From: Candidatus Nezhaarchaeota archaeon
GTDB taxonomy: Archaea > Thermoproteota > Methanomethylicia > Nezhaarchaeales > WYZ-LMO8
Reading direction: 5' to 3'
NCBI GenBank assembly: GCA_025059375.1
Contig: JANXDO010000002.1
Coordinates: 252,966 to 316,965, forward strand
Length of the DNA: 64,000 nt
Below, one piece after another: positions 1 through 7,934 of the stretch. Positions within the stretch are counted from its first letter, which is position 1, and each line of letters begins with the position of its first letter. The notes below the pieces were generated by a model. The model saw nothing but the letters and a program-made list of their open reading frames with translations. It was not told the DNA's origin and searched no databases. A program made the position numbers and the translations under genes.

Positions 1-497
1 ATGAAATGTCTCGAGAAAGCCGCAATTAATACGAGTGGGGCGATGGCTAGTATTGAACCCGCTTGGAAGCCTCCTCCAGGAGTTAGATGACCATGAAAGG
101 CTACAGATGCGGATGTTATTACTATTAGAGGGAAGACAATCCTAGACACGGATTTAACTATTATTGATAGGCCTCGCTGTCTTTCCCTCGTAACACTAAT
201 CTTGATTTCTGCTACTCTAAAGATGGCCACTCCGCCGATTACTGCTAGAAAGAAGACGGCGGTTTCATAGTAGGTGTCTATTCCTCTATAGTCCCATAGC
301 ATTGCGCAAACAGCTTCAGGGCTGGCCGCCCAAAGATCCTTGTTAAACACGTTAAAGCAGTTTTCAAGGTAGAATTTAGCTAGTGGACGTATTTCAGTTG
401 AAGGGGTCCAGCCAGTGCCTCCTAGAGTTACTGCTAACATTATGGCGAAGAGGAGGGTGGCGGCCATGATCCCTATTGCTACCTCCCTTAACCTCAT
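1..497 (-). CDS. MnhB-type Mrp antiporter subunit (MbhE+MbhF-like), cut by window edge
   Basis: This frame begins with an ATG at 497 and stays open to position 1, so the gene is partial (about 165 residues seen). It has a hydrophobic N-terminal segment, a polar stretch of about 55 residues and then the hallmark HGHLTPGGGFQAG of the MnhB/MbhF domain. The N-terminal part matches the small MbhE module, so MbhE and MbhF appear fused here. In known Mbh and Mrp complexes this membrane protein is part of the Na+/H+ antiporter unit. It is the last visible gene of an operon and starts by a one-base TAATG overlap with the MbhD-like gene upstream. The rest of the antiporter (MnhC, MnhD) is expected beyond the edge. 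Confidence 0.85.
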   Translation of the reverse strand, partial: MRLREVAIGIMAATLLFAIMLAVTLGGTGWTPSTEIRPLAKFYLENCFNVFNKDLWAASPEAVCAMLWDYRGIDTYYETAVFFLAVIGGVAIFRVAEIKISVTRERQRGLSIIVKSVSRIVFPLIVITSASVAFHGHLTPGGGFQAGSILAIAPLVLIAAFSRHF

Positions 498-754
498 TAT
501 TCAACCTCCTCGTGCCTTTCTGTCTTGCTTATTAAGTAGACAAGTACTACGGTGTAAATTCCTACAGCTACAGCGATGTAGGCTAATACTATGTCGGGGG
601 CCATGAGCATAAAGAAGGCTAAAGCGTAAGCTGCCGATTGACCAGCTGAAAAAACCGCAGCTTTAAGCAAGTCTTTACTTCTAATGGCAAAGTAAGTGAA
701 AATAGCCCCTAATGTTAGAGCAAAAGCTACGAATGAAAATGCAAAGAACGACAT
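497..754 (-). CDS. MbhD-like DUF4040 membrane subunit of Mrp/Mbh antiporter
   Basis: An 85-residue protein with three predicted hydrophobic helices and a charged C-terminal tail (KTERHEEVE). Size and position between MnhG and MnhB modules match MbhD, the DUF4040 subunit of membrane-bound hydrogenase and Mrp complexes. Start and stop overlap both neighbours by one base (TAATG), which implies translational coupling. Function in ion translocation is inferred from family membership; individual proton-path residues were not assigned. Confidence 0.75.
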   Translation of the reverse strand: MSFFAFSFVAFALTLGAIFTYFAIRSKDLLKAAVFSAGQSAAYALAFFMLMAPDIVLAYIAVAVGIYTVVLVYLISKTERHEEVE

Positions 755-1131
755 TAATCTCCCCTTCCCTTGTCCTCTTCAAGAAAGTCACATACCTTAG
801 GCTCTACGGGAAGACCACTTCTATATGCGCCTCTAGCTAGTGCATGAGAGCCTGCTGGAGCCGTAATTATTATTATCAGTGCTGTTATGAAGGAACCTGA
901 AGCAAGTAGCCACCTCCAGTATCCTAGGAAGTCACAGGCAAATGTCATGAGTGTAAGCCCAAATAGTGGATACGCAGCCCCTCCTATAATCCCTACCGTG
1001 GCCGCATGGAGGCGAACAAAGAAGTTTGGAAACCTCAATAGACCCAGCGCCCCTATTAAGTCGCATAAAGCTCCTACGAATATTAGGATTATACCTATGT
1101 AAAGAAGAACTTGCTCGATTATTCCCCACAT
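754..1131 (-). CDS. MnhG/MbhC-type antiporter subunit
   Basis: A 125-residue membrane protein with three hydrophobic helices and the family feature GLLRFPNFFVRLHAATVG in the first half, typical of MnhG/MbhC. The C-terminal 25 residues are polar and probably cytoplasmic. It follows the MnhF gene by three bases and overlaps the MbhD-like gene by one base. In the Mrp and Mbh families it is a small structural subunit of the Na+/H+ antiporter module that links hydrogenase electron flow to ion pumping. Confidence 0.85.
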   Translation of the reverse strand: MWGIIEQVLLYIGIILIFVGALCDLIGALGLLRFPNFFVRLHAATVGIIGGAAYPLFGLTLMTFACDFLGYWRWLLASGSFITALIIIITAPAGSHALARGAYRSGLPVEPKVCDFLEEDKGRGD

Positions 1132-1134
1132 AAG

Positions 1135-1428
1135 CTACTCACCCAGTTCTTTTCGTTCGAGATATTTTGCTATGTACACACTAAATATGTACGTCCAGAG
1201 AGCAAGACAAATAGCACATACTATGAGGAAGGGGGCTTCGAAGTATATGGCCAGGAGGGCCATGAAGAAGCATACGTCATAAGATAAACAGTCGACCGCT
1301 AAAGCCATATCGGGGACCGTGGGTCCCTTTATTATCCTAATAGTGTAAAGAGCTATCGCAACAGCAAAGATTGGCATTGTGGTGATGATAACTGCCTTTA
1401 CTAACTCCTCAACAGGCAACGTACTCAC
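1135..1428 (-). CDS. MnhF/MbhB-type antiporter subunit
   Basis: A 97-residue protein with three hydrophobic helices; the IIKGPTVPDMALAVD segment is the conserved core of MnhF/MbhB. The start is a GTG at 1428 preceded by a GAGGTG-like ribosome site. It is the first gene of the minus-strand operon. In Pyrococcus-type mbh operons MnhF follows MnhE (MbhA), but no MnhE-like frame lies upstream here: the next gene is the divergent hydrogenase small subunit, 135 bp away. Confidence 0.85.
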   Translation of the reverse strand: MSTLPVEELVKAVIITTMPIFAVAIALYTIRIIKGPTVPDMALAVDCLSYDVCFFMALLAIYFEAPFLIVCAICLALWTYIFSVYIAKYLERKELGE

Positions 1429-1563
1429 CTCGTTCTAAATGATGTTGGGTAGGTTACTTTTAGTTCACTTATTAAGCCTTGCGTGTTTTCTACGTTGCTA
1501 GAAGATCCACAGAGCTTAAAACTCCCTCTCCCATTAAACCCTTTAGCGTAAAGGTGTGGATGA

Positions 1564-1998
1564 TTGCTGCTACAGAGAATCGCTACGTGGGCCAGATTGA
1601 GTTCGCCTTGGGTGCTCCATGTTAATACTGGAGCCTGCAATGCATGCGACATTGAGGTTCTAGCAGCATTGGCTCCTAGATTCGATGTTGAGCGTTTCGG
1701 GATTTTACTTAAGCCCTCTCCTAGGCATGCCGATGTTATCGTCATTACTGGTCCTGTTACAAAGCAAGCAGCTGAGAGGATAAAGAGGGTGTATGAACAG
1801 ACCCCCGACCCTAAGTTCGTCATTGCTGTTGGCAGCTGCACAATTAGTGGAGGAGTGTTTCAGGGCTGTTATGGCGTATTGGAGGGGGTTAACAAAATTG
1901 TACCGGTTGATGTGTACGTTCCTGGCTGCCCTCCAAGACCTGATGCTATAATACATGGAGTGATTAAGCTCATTGAGAAGGTGAGTAGGGGTGGCTGA
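1564..1998 (+). CDS. mbhJ: [NiFe]-hydrogenase group 4 small subunit (NuoB/MbhJ-like)
   Basis: A 144-residue protein of the NuoB/MbhJ family. The four ligands of the proximal [4Fe-4S] cluster are visible: C25 and C28 (CNAC), C92 (GSC) and C122 (PGCPPRP). An in-frame stop sits just before the TTG at 1564, so TTG is the likely start. The next gene overlaps it by 8 bases. It passes electrons between the ferredoxin subunit and the NiFe site of the large subunit. It opens a five-gene operon facing away from the antiporter genes. Confidence 0.9.
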   Translation: MLLQRIATWARLSSPWVLHVNTGACNACDIEVLAALAPRFDVERFGILLKPSPRHADVIVITGPVTKQAAERIKRVYEQTPDPKFVIAVGSCTISGGVFQGCYGVLEGVNKIVPVDVYVPGCPPRPDAIIHGVIKLIEKVSRGG

Positions 1999-2440
1999 GA
2001 GGCATCTTGAAGTCCTTAATGTGCTGAGGAATGAGCTCAAAGAGGCTCTTCTAAATGTCGAATACTTAGCTGGAAGGAGGATCCTTGTTATTAAGGTTGA
2101 CAAAGCTTCAATTATTCGAGCAATTGATGCCCTCAATAAGATTAGTGGGGGCGAGGCGCACTTAACGACCATAAGTGGAGCTGATTTAGGTACAGCTGAT
2201 GTTGAGTTAACGTACTTCATGTGGCTTATACCTCAGAGGCTTCGTGTTATCATAAAGACTGTGCTGCCCAAGAGTGAACTGAAGATTCAGAGCGTAGTGA
2301 ATGTGGCGCCCGCTGCAATCCTCTATGAGCGTGAGGTCTATGAGATGCTTGGAGTGGTGTTTAACGGACACCCAAAACTTGAGCGTCTCTTCTTACCTGA
2401 AGACTGGCCTGAGGGGGTGTATCCTTTAAGGAGGGACTAG
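1991..2440 (+). CDS. mbhK: NuoC/MbhK-like 30-kDa subunit
   Basis: A 149-residue protein of the respiratory-chain 30-kDa subunit family. The C-terminal half has the family signature EREVYEMLGVVFNGHPKLER followed by LPEDWPEGVYPLRRD. It starts with GTG inside the end of the small-subunit gene and ends two bases before the large-subunit start. In Mbh and complex I this subunit is structural and docks on the 49-kDa subunit; it binds no cofactor. Confidence 0.88.
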   Translation: MAERHLEVLNVLRNELKEALLNVEYLAGRRILVIKVDKASIIRAIDALNKISGGEAHLTTISGADLGTADVELTYFMWLIPQRLRVIIKTVLPKSELKIQSVVNVAPAAILYEREVYEMLGVVFNGHPKLERLFLPEDWPEGVYPLRRD

Positions 2441-2442
2441 GT

Positions 2443-3606
2443 GTGTCAACAACTGACTTAGTAGTAGGACCCATACATCCCGCCCTTCACGAGCCCGCCA
2501 GGTTCGTCTTTAAAGTTGATGGCGAAGTAGTGGTCGACGTGGAGCCTAGGGTAGGCTATGTTCATAGAGGGATTGAAAAGGCTATGACTGAAAGGACCTA
2601 CATTAAGGGCATATACCTAGTCGAGAGGATATGTGGTATATGCAATGTTGCCCACACATTGACGGCCGTTCAAGCCATTGAAGATGCTTTCGGTGTTGAA
2701 GTGCCTAGAAGAGCTAAATACCTACGCACCTTGGTTCACGAGCTTAATAGAGTGCATAGCCACTTACTGATTTTGGGCATCTTCTCAGAGCTCATTGGGT
2801 TTGAAACTCTATTCATGCTACTTTGGAGAGATCGAGAGGCGGTCATGGACCTCATAGAGATGGTCACCGGAAACAGGGTCATGTCCGCCTACAACATCAT
2901 AGGTGGCGTTAGGAGAAACATACGAGATTTTGAGATGGCTCAAATCAGGAGTACCATGAGCTCGCTCGTAGAGAAGGTTAAGCGCTACAAGGAAGTGTTC
3001 ATAAATGATCCGACAATAAGAGCCCGTAGCGTTGATGTCGGTTATCTAAGTAGATCTAAGGCTATAGCCCTCGGTGCTGTAGGACCCATAGCTAGAGGTT
3101 CTGGTCTTGAAGTGGATGTTCGAGTCGATGAGCCTTATGCTGCCTTTGATGAAGTCTCATGTACTCCGGTCGTGTATAGTGATGGTGATACATGGGCTAG
3201 GTTCATGGTTAGGCTTGATGAAATCCTTGAGGCTATAAACATCATAAATCAGTGTTTAGACAAAATGCCTTCAGGACCAGTTAAGGTACCTGTCCCTGAA
3301 GCTGCCCTTAAGACCTCTGAGGGATTTTCAGTGATTGAAGCCCCCCGAGGAGAGCTGATTCATCATGTGTATGTCAAGGAAGGTAACGACAAGCCGTTGA
3401 GGTATAGAATTAGAACACCCACTTATGCGAACATACCAGCAGTTTGTGAGATGCTAAAGGGAGGTTACATAGCTGATATACCTGCTGCACTTGTCAGTAT
3501 AGATCCTTGCTTTTCGTGCAACGACCGCTTGGCTATAGTCGATATAAACTCAGGGATGGGGAGGATTGTAGACATATTTAGCCTGGCAAGGAGGTTTAAG
3601 AAGTGA
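2443..3606 (+). CDS. mbhL: [NiFe]-hydrogenase group 4 large subunit (NuoD/MbhL-like)
   Basis: A 387-residue large subunit. Unlike complex I NuoD, it keeps all four NiFe-site cysteines: C64 and C67 in ERICGICNVAH and C356 and C359 in DPCFSCNDR. It should therefore be a real hydrogen-active enzyme. About 25 residues follow the CNDR motif, as expected for the C-terminal peptide removed by a maturation protease. The GTG start at 2443 has a strong GGAGG site 8-10 bases upstream. It overlaps the ferredoxin gene downstream by four bases. Confidence 0.93.
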   Translation: MSTTDLVVGPIHPALHEPARFVFKVDGEVVVDVEPRVGYVHRGIEKAMTERTYIKGIYLVERICGICNVAHTLTAVQAIEDAFGVEVPRRAKYLRTLVHELNRVHSHLLILGIFSELIGFETLFMLLWRDREAVMDLIEMVTGNRVMSAYNIIGGVRRNIRDFEMAQIRSTMSSLVEKVKRYKEVFINDPTIRARSVDVGYLSRSKAIALGAVGPIARGSGLEVDVRVDEPYAAFDEVSCTPVVYSDGDTWARFMVRLDEILEAINIINQCLDKMPSGPVKVPVPEAALKTSEGFSVIEAPRGELIHHVYVKEGNDKPLRYRIRTPTYANIPAVCEMLKGGYIADIPAALVSIDPCFSCNDRLAIVDINSGMGRIVDIFSLARRFKK

Positions 3607-3941
3607 GGTTGCCATCCCTAATAAAGGAGGCATGGCTCAACTTACTTAGAAAGCCGGTGACCGTAAAGTACCCGTTTAAGAGGTTGCCAGTATCGCACAT
3701 ATATCGTGGAAGGCATGAGCTGATAAAGGAGAGGTGCACTGGATGCGGTCTTTGCTCTAATGTGTGTCCTGCCTTTGCCATAGTCATGACGCCCATTGAT
3801 GGCAAGGTTTTTCCTAGGATAGATCTAGGTAAATGCATATACTGCTACCAGTGCGAAGATGCTTGCCCGAGAGGAGCTATAAGGCGTGGAAAAAGCTATG
3901 AGCTTGCTTCATGGAGTAGAGAGGAGATGATTTTGAGGTGA
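3603..3941 (+). CDS. mbhN: Hydrogenase 8Fe ferredoxin subunit (NuoI/MbhN-like)
   Basis: A 112-residue protein with two [4Fe-4S] motifs, CTGCGLCSNVCP (C45-C55) and CIYCYQCEDACP (C78-C88). The N-terminal SLIKEAWLNLLRKPVTVKYP region is typical of NuoI/EchF/MbhN subunits and lies along the membrane arm. The GTG start overlaps the stop of the large-subunit gene. Its role is electron transfer between an external donor and the small subunit. Confidence 0.9.
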   Translation: MRLPSLIKEAWLNLLRKPVTVKYPFKRLPVSHIYRGRHELIKERCTGCGLCSNVCPAFAIVMTPIDGKVFPRIDLGKCIYCYQCEDACPRGAIRRGKSYELASWSREEMILR

Positions 3942-3947
3942 CTTTGT

Positions 3948-5012
3948 GTGCAGTTAGCAGGGCTAGGTGCAGCCAGTTTATTTAAAACTCCTAAAGCGTT
4001 CAATAACCTAATGCTTGATGTAATTGGAAAGGGTATATGCACTAAGTGCGGCATGTGCGTCTCTTCATGTCAGGTACACGCCCTATCCATGACTGAAGAG
4101 GGGCCCAGGAAGGTGGGTCCATGCAGACTATGTGAGGCCTGCTATCATTCCTGCCCAAGAAGCCCTGCTCTATCAGAAGAGCTGCTTAAAGCCTCTTTGA
4201 AGTATGAGGGGGTTGAGGATGAAGTTTTGGGGCGCTACATAAATATTATTAGCGCTAGGACAACTCGTGAGGATGTTAGGTCTAGGGCTCAAGATGGTGG
4301 AGTTGTCACGACACTGCTCATCTATGCCTTTGAAAGGGGACTGATTGATGGTGCTATAGTTGCATCGAAGAGCTCAGTAGAGGCTTGGAGGCCTATACCA
4401 AAAGTCGCTTTAGATGTAAGTGCTGCACTAGAGGCTGCAGGAACCAAGTACTCCAGTAGCCCTAACTTGGTGGCTTTAAAGGATGCAGTCTACGGATATG
4501 AGCTTGAGAGGTTATGTGTGGTAGGTGTTCCTTGCCAGGTTACTGCGGCTCAGAATGTCAGGGTTCATCCCAAGGCTGCAAGAAAGATTGGAGATAAGAT
4601 AGCTCTCATAATTGGATTGTTCTGTATGGAGTCATTTCCCCATAAAAGGCTTGTTGAGTACCTTGCACTAAATAAGATAGATGCATCTAGAGTATCAAAG
4701 TTCGATATAAAGGATGGTAAGTTTAGGGTTTATGTAGAAGGCTCTGAGTCTCTAAGCGTTCCAGTAAAGGATCTTAAGGGTTACGTGAATGAGTACTGCG
4801 AAGTGTGCAGGGACCTAACGTCACTCTACGCTGATATCTCTGTTGGTGCTATAGGCTCTCAGCGTGGATGGTCAACTGTAATAGTTAGAAGTAGCAAGGG
4901 CGCTGAACTGTTTAATAATGCTGTCAGGGATGGATACCTCGAGGTTGGGGATATTGGAAGTGGAACTGATACCTTAAAGAAGATAGCTAAGAGGAAAGCT
5001 TCAAAGAAGTGA
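3948..5012 (+). CDS. FrhB-like coenzyme F420 hydrogenase/dehydrogenase beta subunit
   Basis: A 354-residue protein with two N-terminal [4Fe-4S] motifs (CTKCGMCVSSC at 31-41 and CRLCEACYHSC at 59-69) followed by the FrhB N- and C-terminal domains. The segment around GVPCQVTAAQNV and a Cys-rich EYCEVCRDL late in the protein fit the family. In methanogens such proteins bind FAD and oxidise or reduce F420. It starts with GTG six bases after the ferredoxin gene, so it is very likely co-transcribed with the hydrogenase. This suggests F420 (or ferredoxin through a flavin) as the soluble partner; the true substrate is not shown by sequence. Confidence 0.85.
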   Translation: MQLAGLGAASLFKTPKAFNNLMLDVIGKGICTKCGMCVSSCQVHALSMTEEGPRKVGPCRLCEACYHSCPRSPALSEELLKASLKYEGVEDEVLGRYINIISARTTREDVRSRAQDGGVVTTLLIYAFERGLIDGAIVASKSSVEAWRPIPKVALDVSAALEAAGTKYSSSPNLVALKDAVYGYELERLCVVGVPCQVTAAQNVRVHPKAARKIGDKIALIIGLFCMESFPHKRLVEYLALNKIDASRVSKFDIKDGKFRVYVEGSESLSVPVKDLKGYVNEYCEVCRDLTSLYADISVGAIGSQRGWSTVIVRSSKGAELFNNAVRDGYLEVGDIGSGTDTLKKIAKRKASKK

Positions 5013-5023
5013 CCGGGAAAAGA

Positions 5024-7894
5024 TTACTCTAAATATATTGCCGGCTTATATGGGATTGCGTTGAAGCGCCTACCCTTAGGATCATAAACGCCATCCTCTT
5101 CCTCTCTCCAAACCCTAATCTTAAACTTGAATTCTCTCTCCAAGAACTCCATGGCACTTCGCAGTATCTCATACTCATCCAACGTCCCAGCCCTTATAAT
5201 TACCTCTTTCTCATCACCTCCAATGGACGATGCCTCAAGAGCGATCCTTTGGGATATCTTTAGATCTCTCACTTTGAGCATTTTTGAGTACTCCATGACG
5301 CTCCTCAGGGCTTCTTTAGGTGATGGAGCTTCAAGAGCTTTAAGATATACGTTCCACTTCCACTTTGAAGCAACATAAATGTGGGCTGTAGATGGCGTGA
5401 TCTTAGATACCTTCAATATTTCTCTCAAGTCTTCCATCACCTTCATCACAACTAGCTCTGATGCTTCTGCTTTATAGTCGATTTCTTCTTCATTATATGA
5501 TGGCCACTGAGACTTAGAGACAAAGTCTTCCCCACCAAGCATGCTCCATAGTTCCTCACACATGAATGGAGCGAATGGGGCTAGTAGCTTAACCCAAGTT
5601 TTAGCTACTTTCATTAACACTTTCTTGCAAGGTTTCTGTGTTCTTCTGAGGTACCACCTCAAGTCGTTCCATACTTCGAAGAGGGCTATGTTGAGGGCTG
5701 TTCTATTTTTTAGTGACTCAAGTGCGTCAGTTACAGCCTTAACCCTTCTATGAAGCCTGCTTAGGAGCCATTCATCTAAGAGGCTCATTGAGCTCGACTC
5801 TTCCATGGAGACTATGTCCACTATGAGCTTGAAAACCTGGTTTAGTTTATCCTTCATATCCCTGCAAGCCTCAAATCTCCAGTCAGGGTCGTCCATGCCT
5901 TCAGCGGCCATCATTAAAGTGCATCTAACAGCATCAGCCCCATATCTTGCTATCGCATCCCTTAAAGTGACAAAATTGCCCTTAGACTTTGACATTTTCT
6001 CTCCTTCAACCATTACTATTCCATTCACTGTGACCCCACGCGGCCATAGATCTTCAGGAAAGAGGGCTGTGTGATGGAATAGGAAGAATGTTAAGTGATT
6101 TGGTACAAGGTCCTTGCCTGACCCCCTAAGGTCAACGGGATACCAGTAGAGGAACTCCCTCCTTATCTTCTCTATGAGGTCAAGTTCTAAGCCACTAGTA
6201 CTCGATGCTAGCTTTGGATTTCCCTCACCTAAGAAGACGTAGTCAAAGAACTCCTCAGTTAGGTTTTCTGCTTTTATGAGGCCTTGGTTTATGTACTTAG
6301 CTATTATGTAAAAGGCCATGTAGACCGTCGAGTCACTAAGAGTCTCAACTATCCACGATGGATCCCACGGGAGAGGAGTACCTAATCCTGTCCTTCTAGC
6401 GCAAGCCCAGTCTCTAAGCCAATCCACAACTTCAAAAAAGTAATTCCTAGCTACATCAGGGTAGATGTTTAGTTTCGTGATTAGCTTTCTTGTCTTCTCC
6501 TTCCATGCTGGGTCAGAGTACTTAAGGAACCATTGGTCCACCAGAATCTTAACTATGCACCTGGTTCCACACCTACATACCACTCTTTCAGGTAAATCGT
6601 ACATCTGATCTGCCAGACCCAGTTTCTTAAGGTCTTCTGCTATCTTAGCCTTGGCTTCAAGTACTTTTAGCTTAGAATACCTCAAACAATTGTCTTTCAT
6701 AGTGCCTAGATGATACTCCTTCTTGTAAATTAGTTTAGTCGCTTCATCGGCTTTAGGATCAAGCTGGTTCTCGACGCCCATCTTTTCGACAGCTTCAATG
6801 GCTGGGTGTTCACCAAAACCTTCAACCATTATTATTGATATCGGCTTAATGTTTTCTAAGACCTTTGGATTTAAGCCGTATTCCTTAAGAGTTTCTGGTC
6901 TTCTCATTAAATCCCTTAGTGCGAGCCAGTCGTATGGTGCATGTGATGGGACGCTAAATACGACGCCTGTTCCACTTTCAGGGTCTACGAAGCTTGCAGG
7001 TAGTACCACAACTTCTCGATTTACTAATGGTACCTCACAGGATAGTCCTAAGAGTTCTCTTCCAACTTTAGTGTTCACAATCTCTACATTCCTTAGCTGC
7101 TCCTTAAGCTTGAAGGCAGCTTGTTCACTCACTATCCATCTTTCACCATCAATCACTGCTTCAACATAGCTTGCTCTGGGGTTTATCCACACGTTTGTGG
7201 CTCCAAATATTGTCTCAGGTCTAAATGTTGCCGCAAGTAGGTACTTGTCTTCACACCTAAACTTCACTAATACGTAGAGTTCTGGTGAAACGCCTTCGCC
7301 TTCAAGCCTATCATGGTCACCAGTCGGGCTTTGACAATTGGGGCACCACACCACTGGGTGGGTCCCCTTAACAATGTAACCTAGCTTTCTAAGCCTATTG
7401 AACTGCCAAGTTACAAACTTGGAGAAGGCGGGATGGTGACTTGTCGTATGAAACTCTCTTCTCCAGTCCACTGAGAAGCCCATGCTCATTGCTATCTTCT
7501 TATTCTCCCTCATGTAGTAGGTCGCCATGTAGACTGGGTTTGCGAAGTTCCTGATCTCTTCATCGGGAATTCCATCTATAGCCTTTAGTGTTCTTATTAA
7601 CTTCTCATCGCCCTTCCTTATTCTTTCAGCTGCTCCAAGTATTGGCTCTCCAGTCCAGTGCCATGCGAATGGGAATAGGACGTTATAGCCCTGCATCCTC
7701 TTGAACCTTGCATAGACATCTAGCCTAGTTGCCGAGAACCCATGACCAACATGGAGGCTTCCATTGACATACGGGAATGGGAAGGTTATGAAGATCTTAG
7801 GTTTTCCAGGTTGAGGGTCGGCCTCGAACACACCTTCATTAAACCACCTGTTCTTCCACTTATCCTCTATACCCCTCCAGTCGATCTCCATCAT
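5024..7894 (-). CDS. leuS: Leucyl-tRNA synthetase, archaeal type
   Basis: A 956-residue class I aminoacyl-tRNA synthetase that charges tRNA-Leu. The HIGH signature appears as LHVGHG near residue 50 and the KMSKS loop as GEKMSKSKGNF in the last third. The CP1 editing domain follows the first Rossmann half, and a cysteine knuckle (CPNCQSPTGDHD) is present. The long C-terminal region with an anticodon-binding domain is typical of archaeal and eukaryotic LeuRS. Two ATGs in tandem (7894 and 7891) are equally good starts. It ends 11 bp from the convergent FrhB-like gene. Confidence 0.97.
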   Translation of the reverse strand: MMEIDWRGIEDKWKNRWFNEGVFEADPQPGKPKIFITFPFPYVNGSLHVGHGFSATRLDVYARFKRMQGYNVLFPFAWHWTGEPILGAAERIRKGDEKLIRTLKAIDGIPDEEIRNFANPVYMATYYMRENKKIAMSMGFSVDWRREFHTTSHHPAFSKFVTWQFNRLRKLGYIVKGTHPVVWCPNCQSPTGDHDRLEGEGVSPELYVLVKFRCEDKYLLAATFRPETIFGATNVWINPRASYVEAVIDGERWIVSEQAAFKLKEQLRNVEIVNTKVGRELLGLSCEVPLVNREVVVLPASFVDPESGTGVVFSVPSHAPYDWLALRDLMRRPETLKEYGLNPKVLENIKPISIIMVEGFGEHPAIEAVEKMGVENQLDPKADEATKLIYKKEYHLGTMKDNCLRYSKLKVLEAKAKIAEDLKKLGLADQMYDLPERVVCRCGTRCIVKILVDQWFLKYSDPAWKEKTRKLITKLNIYPDVARNYFFEVVDWLRDWACARRTGLGTPLPWDPSWIVETLSDSTVYMAFYIIAKYINQGLIKAENLTEEFFDYVFLGEGNPKLASSTSGLELDLIEKIRREFLYWYPVDLRGSGKDLVPNHLTFFLFHHTALFPEDLWPRGVTVNGIVMVEGEKMSKSKGNFVTLRDAIARYGADAVRCTLMMAAEGMDDPDWRFEACRDMKDKLNQVFKLIVDIVSMEESSSMSLLDEWLLSRLHRRVKAVTDALESLKNRTALNIALFEVWNDLRWYLRRTQKPCKKVLMKVAKTWVKLLAPFAPFMCEELWSMLGGEDFVSKSQWPSYNEEEIDYKAEASELVVMKVMEDLREILKVSKITPSTAHIYVASKWKWNVYLKALEAPSPKEALRSVMEYSKMLKVRDLKISQRIALEASSIGGDEKEVIIRAGTLDEYEILRSAMEFLEREFKFKIRVWREEEDGVYDPKGRRFNAIPYKPAIYLE

Positions 7895-7934
7895 TAACGA
7901 CCTCTCATTAGATGAGAGAGCGGCAGCCTGGACT

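Noticed and set aside
1425-1841. 138-residue minus-strand frame upstream of MnhF, checked as a missing MnhE
   Set aside because: It is antisense to the small subunit, lacks MnhE features and is not hydrophobic.
1705-2220. 171-residue minus-strand frame opposite the hydrogenase small subunit
   Set aside because: Antisense to MbhJ and MbhK genes with strong family motifs; no recognisable protein.
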